A stretch of DNA of 64,000 nt from contig CP136066.1 in NCBI GenBank assembly GCA_032622095.1, positions 45,790,911-45,854,910 on the forward strand. The letters run 5' to 3'. Made by a program: the position numbers and the translations under genes. Positions 56,498 to 64,000 of the stretch are shown here, piece after piece. Each line of letters opens with the position of its first letter. Position 1 is the first letter of the stretch. A model generated the notes under the pieces. The model saw only the letters and a list, made by a program, of their open reading frames with translations, was not told the DNA's origin and did no database searches. The stretch is from Siphonodentalium dalli. Its lineage: Eukaryota; Mollusca; Scaphopoda; Gadilida; Siphonodentaliidae.

Positions 56498-57275
56498 TCA
56501 ATTACTCACATTATTGGTAAAAGCAACATGGCTGTTTGTACTCCAAAATATACCAAATAGTATTCGCTTTTGATTTTTCCCAGTATCGAAATAGGTCGTT
56601 AAATACTTGAACTACCTTTCCATCGCCATGATATGACCCATCGAAAAACGCATTGAAGTCAAACAAAACACAACGGGGTGTTTAGGCCACAAACAAGCCA
56701 AATATGAAAGAAAAGAGCGCTCCGTGTTAGTTTATTCCTGACATGGTAGAAATAAAGAGCGTTTATCAGGGGGGGGGCGCGGATAAAAGGTGCGATACAC
56801 AGTGCCCTCAGGGTGGGTGCGTGTCCAGAGGTCAAAACAAGAATTCTCCTAAATCATGCACTTTTTATCCAGATAAAATATTTTACTTTGTTTTTAGTTT
56901 AAAACAGCTTGCATGTGTTCTAGTCTTATCTGATGATAACGCCCCCAGTTGGCCTCAGTCTAGACAGGTTGACCTACATTCTCTGCAGTACATGGAGTTT
57001 GACCTATATTCTCCGCCCACGCGTCGGTCTATTTGTACCTGTTGGACATGTCCGGACATGACCCGCTGGTTATATCCAGATTTCTCCATATGAATGGTAT
57101 ATTATCTACATGTATATCACGTGATGATCTCGGTGGGGTAGCTTCAGTCTTGAATATTAAAGGGATACTAGTCTCTCACGGGGGATGATTATTAAAGTGA
57201 CACTCACTATGGATGAATGTTAAAGTAACACATGGTGCACACTGTGGGATAATGTTAAAGTGACACTCGCATTGA
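56498..57275. other. interval without a recognised gene
   Basis: A 116-codon plus-strand frame at 56743-57093 is Cys-rich and starts at a G-run; no domain spacing is recognised. A short array of aagtgacactca/aagtaacaca phrases, each about 38 bases apart, runs from 57180 to 57270. Confidence 0.4.
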
Positions 57276-57500
57276 AAACTTCCAAAAAGTTCAAAAAGTT
57301 CAAAAAGGTCAAAAAGGTCAAAAAGTTCAAAAAGTTCAAAAAGGTCAAAAAGTTCAAAAAGTTCAAAAATTTCAAAAAGTTCAAAAATTTCAAAAACTTC
57401 AAAATACTCAAAAATTTCAAAAATTTCAAAAATTTCAAAAACTTCTAAATACTCAAAAATTTCAAAAAACTTAAAAAACTTTTCAAAAAGAAACAAAAAT
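57276..57500 (+). repeat. 9-bp minisatellite (ttcaaaaag)n, about 24 copies
   Basis: Units ttcaaaaag, gtcaaaaag and ttcaaaaat succeed each other with a nearly exact 9-base period, decaying to the right into a poly-A/T-rich stretch to 57600. Plus-strand frames read as Lys/Phe repeats, the minus strand as Phe/Leu/Glu repeats. These are by-products. Confidence 0.95.
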
Positions 57501-57752
57501 GAAAAACTTTAAAAAAAATTCATAAATTAAAAAAATATGAAAAACTTAAAAAACTTCAACTTTTTCTAAAATTCAAAAATAATTTAAAATTAAATTAAAA
57601 TTAACGGTCTTTTAATATATCTAACCCACTGCCACTTCTGAGGGTTCCACACTACACCTGAGGGGATATTGAGTGGTCTACACACGTCTCCTAAACCCTA
57701 GAATAAGATCCAGCCCATAAGAAACTCTGCCTCCTGCAATGCCGGTCAATTC

Positions 57753-57870
57753 GAATCTGACGCAATCCCTACTTCTGGCGCAATGCCTGAGTCATTCGAA
57801 TCTGGCGCAATCCCTACTTCCGGCGCAACGCCTGAGTCATTGGAATCTGACGCAATCCCTCGTGAAACCT
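57753..57870 (+). repeat. 45-bp tandem repeat, about 2.6 copies
   Basis: The phrase gaatctg[a/g]cgcaatccctac begins at about 57754, 57799 and 57844. The 45-base period keeps frame as a 15-residue repeat (ESGAIPTSGATPESL). It could be a fragment of a repetitive protein, but no extended frame, start or splice signal supports this. Confidence 0.85.
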
Positions 57871-58109
57871 ACCGGCTGACTCCACACCCATCGGCTAAGC
57901 GTTGTATCACATGCTTATTATTTGATCATATCGTGGAAATTCAATGTTTTGTCATCACTCATGAGATATAACCCATATCCACTGAAAAAGGGTGGATATC
58001 CTCTATTTATTCATAATTTTTCTTTGTTATCTTTTTTTTATCCCTCTTTTTTATCTACCACTTCCTGTTTTTATTCGCTCTTCTTTTTGAAAAAATTCCT
58101 TGTTTAGTA

Positions 58110-58325
58110 GCACCTCCAGATGGGCTCTATAGAATTTGAACGAAGCATCCATCTTGGATATTACTCTTTCTATGACTAAATCCGTTAGCACGCTCTACAG
58201 ATGTCATATAGGTAGCACGATCTACAGATGTCATATAGGCCTCTTCACATCTTGTTTTCCATAATTTATTCATTCCTAATCGCTCCATTGACTGTAACAA
58301 ATTAAATTACCCCCTCCCCCTGTAT
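58110..58325 (+). repeat. dispersed repeat B, short decayed copy
   Basis: Contains acctccagatggg, ccatcttgga, actctttctatgactaaatc, cctaatcgctccattgactg and taacaaattaaa, in family order. The word cagatgtcatatagg is doubled internally. Confidence 0.75.
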
Positions 58326-59860
58326 TGAGAATACATCCTTGATTATTAATATTTCCTCCTTTCATGGTGTGCGTGTTCCTTGGAACATCTTTGCTAATGT
58401 GAAGCCACACCTATTATATATATATATACAACTTTAAAAGCCCGCGAAAATATTACTCATATTATAGACTTCCCTTTGAAGACCTTTGTATGTGACAATT
58501 ATCCGTAATATTGTTTCTAAGTGACACTGGCCAGTGAAACTGATACTACGGGTATGAACTAGCGAACTTCACATCGTAACAATAATAAAAGGGACACTTC
58601 ATCTATATCAGTCTCAAAATTGTTGGTACACATCTGTGTGGAAACTAAAACCCATCACCCTTCGTCCGTCATCCGTACATAATTGTAATATAATTTTCTC
58701 AGAAACCACGGGATCCCTTTGGCTGAAATTTGGTCTCAACATGGGATCAGAAATTATCCATGGAAGACAACAGTGTCCGTCTGGGGAGAAGCTTCGTAGT
58801 GTTTCGCTGTCGCCATGGTGTTTGTTTGGGTATAGGTATGGGTGGTGAGTGTGGTTCTCATATGGTCTGAACTAGCCTTTACTGACTGAGGTCATTTAGT
58901 GCACATGTCATCACTTCACTGATAACCATTATATGGTCAAATCCCTACACTATCAAACGCAATGTTTCAATAATGGGTTTTCTTAAAATTTTGACTAAAT
59001 ATTGGTTATATTATACGCATCAGCGATCCTTCTTAATAACGCTCTGTATATTTTCAAACGCATTGCACTAAATGGGTTTGGAATAGCCACACAGGAAAGG
59101 AGAAACTGAGGTCCTAGGTAGGTCGACTGCATATAGCAGTATATATGGGGTACATACATGGACAGCAATGGGTTCCTCGTGGCTTCTGGCCTACACATGA
59201 CATATTAAAGTTAACCACACCCATCGGCGCGCCTTTAATGGGCTATGAAGCGCCATACAGGCTCGAATCATGGCCTTCGCCATGTGTTTCTATTTGAACC
59301 CACATTAGTAACTAAATAAAATCTTTCTCTCCAGGTTGTTTCACGCCATAACCTTGATTTGGAAAGCTTGAAGGGCTAATTAAGCTTCAATTTAAATCCC
59401 AACATTATTTGAAGAACGTATCTGGTTAAACATGTCCACCATAGTAAGCTCATTTAATTCAAAGAGCTTCACACATAGTCCCACTAGTAATGATGTGTCG
59501 TTAGTTACTGCAGAAATGGTCATATATATAAAATACAATACAACACATTTTGGCCACATACCTTAAAGGTGCACGTCACTTTCGCAAGATATCTAACTGA
59601 CCATGTATAGAGTGGAATGACATGTCATGTATCAAATGTATAATCAGTTCCAGTATTTCGTCCATAAGGCAGTTTTGCTTGTAACATCATTGTGTATGAC
59701 GGTTCATTCATATGATACCTTAGCGGTTGCACACGATACTGTCTGTTGTATTTTATGTCTTATATCATGTATATTAATTGCTCCATGGATGGTAGGAGTA
59801 TGGCATTGGTGTCTGGTTCTTCGATGTATTCTAGTCATAGTTCATTCATATTATTACTCT
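58326..59860. other. interval without a recognised gene
   Basis: A plus-strand frame near 58636-58848 covers the phrase catcacccttcgtccgtcat and gaaaccacgggatccctttg, typical of dispersed repeats with a gtccgtc head rather than a gene. A 86-codon Val/Leu-rich frame at 59627-59887 has no match. No exon is convincing. Confidence 0.4.
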
Positions 59861-61205
59861 AAAATCTCCATTAAATGGAGAAACTAAAGAGCCCATATTA
59901 TGTAGACTAGTGTATAAATACTTACTTCATGCATTATTTTCATCAATTATATGTATTATAACTCCCATCAAGATAGGCTGTTATACAGAGGAAACAAAGC
60001 ATGTACCAAGTGACAGTCTGTACCAAGTGACAGTCTCATGTCACGAAAGGCCTACTATGTGGACACATGTTCTTATCAAAACGCTCTATTATGTAAGGGG
60101 TTATCAACCATTGGTCTGGAAAAGGCATACGAGCGGAACGCGTGTATACACATTTATTCGATGTACTCTTTAATCTTCGATTTCTCTTTATTGTCGTTAA
60201 TTTATAGCATTATTAGTAGGAATCTAAACTCGCCGTTATATTGAGAAAATAATGCGTCAATACCAGTCAATACTGCTTTATTGGCGGTAAATGAAATTAT
60301 TGAATCATGTATCGCAGCTAAACAAGTGAGACAACTGATCACAACACAAAAATTAGTAATATTTCTGAAGCCTTGAGTGGTTTGTAATACACAGTGTAAA
60401 TTTTCATTATTGCTACCATTTAAGGAAACATGCCCCCGATAGGGCTACTATGCGAACACATGTCTATATTAATTTCACATATTCTTTACCGTTCATTCAT
60501 ATATACTCCAAGCTCTCTGTTAATACAGAGGCATAAAAACATTGGTCTGGAAAAGACCTACTATGTGGATGCGTGTATACATATTTACTTGATGTATTCT
60601 TTAATCGTTCATTTCTCTTTATTGTCGTTCATTTATAGCATTATTAGAAGAAATTTAGTCTAAAATCTCCATTACATGGAGACAATAAAGAGCCCATCTG
60701 GTGTAGACTAATGCATAAATACTTCATGTATTCTTTTCACCAATTATATGTATTGTACATCCTATACATTTAGTCTGTTATACAGAGGAAACAAATCATG
60801 TACTACGTGGCAGTTTCATGTTACGATAAGGCCTACTATGTGAACACATGTGCATATTAATTTCATATAATCTTCTCAAAACGCTTTATTTTATACGGGG
60901 GTATCAAACATTGGTCTGGAAAAGGCCTGCTATGTGGACGCGTGTATACATATTGACTTCATATGTGCATTCATAGTCCATTTCTCTTAATTGTCGTTCA
61001 TTTAATAGCATTATTAGTAGAAATATAGTCTAAAACCGTCGGTATATGGAGAAAATATAGCGTCAATACTGTTTTATTGTTGGTAACTCAAATTATTGCA
61101 TCATGTATCGCAACAAAACAAGCGAGACAACTCATAAATTCTTAATAGTTCTGATGTCTATGGCAGTTCACACAGTGTATATTTTCATTGTTGTTACCAT
61201 TTTAG
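59861..61205 (+). repeat. tandem duplication, unit about 800 bp
   Basis: The phrase taaaatctccatta[a/c]atgga starts at 59860 and 60661, 801 bases apart. The following 550 bases align: gagcccat, tgttatacagaggaaacaaa, ggcctactatgtg, attggtctggaaaagg, atcatgtatcgca, cacacagtgtaaattttcat or variants. Between them (60430-60660) a partial third version repeats attggtctggaaaag and the tttctctttattgtcgtt word. Confidence 0.9.
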
Positions 61206-61735
61206 TGCATACATTACTGATTTCTGTGTAAGAACGCTGGGCTCCATTGTTGTTATGATTGTGCCTATAACTGTCCATATTCTTAAAGCAAGTACGGTAC
61301 CTCTATGTGATATGATGTATAAAAATTTCCATTTTCACAGGTAAATCACGTATAAACGCTCTTTAATGTATAGTTAAACTGAGTTTTCACATGCAGGGCT
61401 ATGTCTTTGTGTATATACACGAAGTGAATGTGTTCTAAGTATGCGTATCTGATTTATGTATACGTCCGTGTTTCTTAAAGCAAATCCAATACATATTAGT
61501 ACGTTATATTATGATGTACATTAAGTGCCCTTTTCACTGTTAAATCAAGTAAAAAAGCCCTCTACTATAGTTAACTATTCAGTTCCACATACGCTATAAG
61601 CTCTATGGTGGTTCGGTGTGTCTTATCAATATGCCATTATATGCACGAATGTAATGTGTTCAAATATGTGGGTTATGATGTATAATTTAATGTTAAAGTA
61701 TATAAGCACTCTTTAAGATATGCATATGCAGAATT
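61206..61735. other. interval without a recognised gene
   Basis: Phrases such as tcacaggtaaatcacgtata, cactgttaaatcaagtaa and tctttaa.gtatag recur loosely at about 200-base spacing, suggesting an old degenerate repeat. No exon. Confidence 0.4.
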
Positions 61736-61972
61736 TTGCCTCTTTACACTGACAGAAAAAAAAAGGAATATATAATTTTGAATACTACTCTTCATAAAAC
61801 GTTAGAAAACCATAATCTAACAACTAATATCGAAGAACAATGTAATTACTTGATAAGCATTGTAAATATTTCGTCTGTTTTAAATAAAATGGAAATATTT
61901 CGTCTATTTGAAATACAGTTGGAAGCAACAATCAAGTATTTAAATGAAATTTGGACCAAAATCTTATAATTT
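61736..61972 (+). CDS. possible coding frame, helix-rich, unrecognised
   Basis: A 77-codon frame ends in a stop at about 61969. The product after the first residues, EEQCNYLISIVNISSVLNKM followed by EIQLEATIKYLNEIW, has a heptad-like pattern of hydrophobic residues and few rare residues. A phrase tggaaatatttcgtct appears twice in it by near-duplication. There is no promoter, splice signal or family. It is a weak candidate. Confidence 0.2.
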
Positions 61973-62439
61973 GAGAAAACGTATATAATTTCTATCGAAG
62001 TCTTATAATAAAGGAAGGCTTTGTGCGAATCCATTCGGTCTAATGTGTGAATGTGTTCATCATCGCAAATATAATGATGCAGAAATGAATATTTCCTAGA
62101 AAAATGTTAACATAGCTTGTATTTAACCGAAATAATATAGCATTTGAGTTAAAATGTTTCATAATAGGACCATAACGAACCAATGCATAAAAATACAATA
62201 TTTTGTTTTTCATTCTCGATCAAAATAATGCAGGGTTGTCAATTATCAACAAAAAACAAATACTTTGAAACAAAAACGATGACATAAGAACGAATATCCA
62301 AGAGCTAGTGTGAAAATAACCCTCACATTTATAAAAAAAAAACAATAAAAATTCAGTTTTCGAGTAAGTCCTTCATAATTATTGAATGTTTTCGTCTATG
62401 TTGGATCAAATTTGACACAAAAATCAATTAGCTCACTAA

Positions 62440-63630
62440 CAGTTCGCGCAATATCTCATATTTTGAGAAAACGTTTGCAATTTTAGACAACAATATTGCT
62501 AGTGAAGGTGAATATTTCATCCTGGAACTCATGAAATATGATAAAAATAGATGTAAAGACACTTCACGAGACCTCATATCTTTGAGTTATGAACATAAAG
62601 TCATCTCATAGTGCCAATGTACCCCATAATTTGGTCAGGAGAAATATGTATTTCATATTTGACCCTTCATCTATGGTAAAAAATGAATTAAGGGACATGG
62701 GAGTGGTGTCCTAGACATTAACCTAGAGCATAAATTGACTCAATTTTGCAATTTTAGGCAACATTCTTGCCAGGGAAAGTGTATATTTCATGTTGGAACT
62801 CATCAAATGTGATAAACATGCATCAAAAGGCACTTACTGAGCTCTGATGACTTTGAGTTATGACAACAACGACATCTCATACTAGATTGTAAGCCATAAT
62901 TTGGTCAGGAAAAGTGTAAATTTCATATTTTATCCTACATGTGTTTTAACAATCAATGTAATTACACCCCATCGGTCGCCTAGACACAGCGTAAATGTTC
63001 TCAAGTTTTCAACTGTAGGCCACAATGTCGGCAGTGAAGGTAAACATTTCATGTTGGAACCCATGAAATGTGATAAAATGGATAAAAAGACACTTCATGA
63101 GTACTTATGACTGAGTTATGAACATAAAGGGACCTCATAGTGTATTGTAGGTCATAATTTGGTCAGGAAAATTGTAAATTTCATGTCTTAAGCTCCATGT
63201 GTTTTAAAAATATATTTAATTACAGCCATTGGGTCCCTAGAGATCAATCCACAGTCCATATGTAGTCCATATGCAATTTTAGGGAACAGTATTGCTAGCG
63301 AAGGTGAACATTCCATGCTGGAACTCATGAAATATGATAAAAATAGATGAAAAGACACTTTCTGAGGCCTTGGTCAGGAGAAATGTGTATTGTATTTTGA
63401 CCCTTGATGCGTGGTAGCAATCAATGAAATTACACCCCATGGTATCCTCAGATATGAAGCAACATCATAAATGCACTCAGTTTTGGCAATTTAGAAAACA
63501 TTGTTGATAGGGAAGTTGTACATGTCATGTTGGAACTGGTGAAATGTGATAATAATTGATCAAAAGACACTCGATGAGCCCTGATGGGTTTCAATTATGG
63601 TCATAAAGGCATCTGATAGTGTCATTATAC
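62440..63630 (+). repeat. tandem repeat, about 265-bp unit, five copies
   Basis: The phrase ggaac[t/c]catgaaat[a/g]tgataaaa marks units at about 62525, 62796, 63058, 63321 and 63534 (steps 271, 262, 263, 213). Each unit also has aaagacact, gagttatgaacataaag, ataatttggtcaggaaa, caatcaatg.aattacacccc and gcaattttag. Copies are roughly 70-80% alike by eye. The unit at 63321 has lost about 50 bases (tgagttatgaaca...). No coding frame persists. Confidence 0.92.
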
Positions 63631-63870
63631 AACGGGGAAATTTGTGAAGCGCTAACAAAGCGTATCTACACGGTGTTATACGATCCAAAATGATCCTGAT
63701 ATAAGAAATGCAATCTAGATCATACTCAGTATCTTCGTATCGACTGAATATATCGTTATTCGATGGTGTTCCCGACATACCTCCGTCTTTACTTTTCTTA
63801 TGCCTTTGTAGATTGTAGTTCGTCGATAATATATTTCTGCACAAATGGCACCCGTGTATTGTCTCGAATC
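63560..63870 (-). pseudogene. fragment with a single C2H2-like zinc-finger start
   Basis: On the minus strand the frame from about 63862 reads GCHLCRNILSTNYNLQRHKK, fitting C-x2-C-x12-H of a C2H2 finger, with the second His absent where expected. It continues SKDGGMSGTPSNNDIFSRYE to a stop at 63560, running into the tandem repeat. A stop (TGA) precedes it, with a weak acceptor-like ttcttcccatgattcgag nearby. This could be the broken end of a zinc-finger gene or of a transposon-encoded one. Confidence 0.3.
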
Positions 63871-64000
63871 ATGGGAAGAACTATCGTCCTTATACCAGCG
63901 AAAAGATGAGCGAATATGGTGTGGTATTATAAACTCGCCGCCTTCGTACCTCTATTTATCGTTTAGAGTTATTGTTCTTAGATAAAAAATTGGCGCGGCG

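Noticed and set aside
57176-57496. Lys/Phe-repeat and Phe/Leu/Glu-repeat proteins
   Set aside because: They come from the 9-base (ttcaaaaag)n array; both strands are open for the same reason.

Overview
The window looks like non-coding, repeat-dominated nuclear DNA from a marine invertebrate. It is AT-rich, holds a 100-base run of N (an assembly gap), shows splice signals, and carries a fibrinogen-related (FReD) exon and a PAN/apple-like secreted exon. Dispersed repeats include fold-back MITEs, a tRNA-derived SINE and short 'acatgtacatgta' tracts. A lophotrochozoan or an invertebrate deuterostome would fit; I cannot name the species. There are no bacterial-type genes.

Genes are few. On the minus strand, 2619-2918 encodes a signal peptide plus a PAN/apple-like Cys module and ends at a consensus splice donor. 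Also on the minus strand, 22786-23441 is a complete C-terminal fibrinogen domain that begins at a splice acceptor. By order on the strand, the fibrinogen exon ends one gene and the PAN exon starts the next, so they are probably neighbouring secreted lectin-type genes or two members of a cluster. Weaker coding candidates lie at 35555-35750, 50538-51986, 52431-52709, 61736-61972 and 63560-63870. The 50538-51986 reading frame is interrupted by a 742-bp hAT-type element with an 8-bp target duplication; removing the element and one duplication leaves one continuous frame.

The rest is repeats. Left part (1-13 kb): a 63-bp minisatellite, a long-TIR element, a 400-bp tandem duplication, and a 2.4-kb array of 22-23 bp units with higher-order structure. 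Middle (13-31 kb): CT-microsatellite repeats, paired-hairpin MITEs with TTAA ends, an 82-bp tandem array, and an approximately 164-bp satellite of about 18 units that runs into the gap. Right-middle (31-51 kb): nested duplications carrying expanding palindromic 20-mers, TA-flanked fold-back elements, a hAT and a TA-type element nested in a dispersed repeat with clean target duplications, a SINE, a near-continuous 945-bp palindrome, a Harbinger-like MITE, and a minisatellite that switches strand at its centre. Right end (51-64 kb): the interrupted reading frame, more inverted repeats, and tandem duplications with periods of about 800 and 265 bp.

No autonomous transposase or reverse transcriptase is recognisable, so all mobile elements seen are non-autonomous or decayed. 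Superfamily assignments rest on target-site duplications and terminal repeats read by eye.
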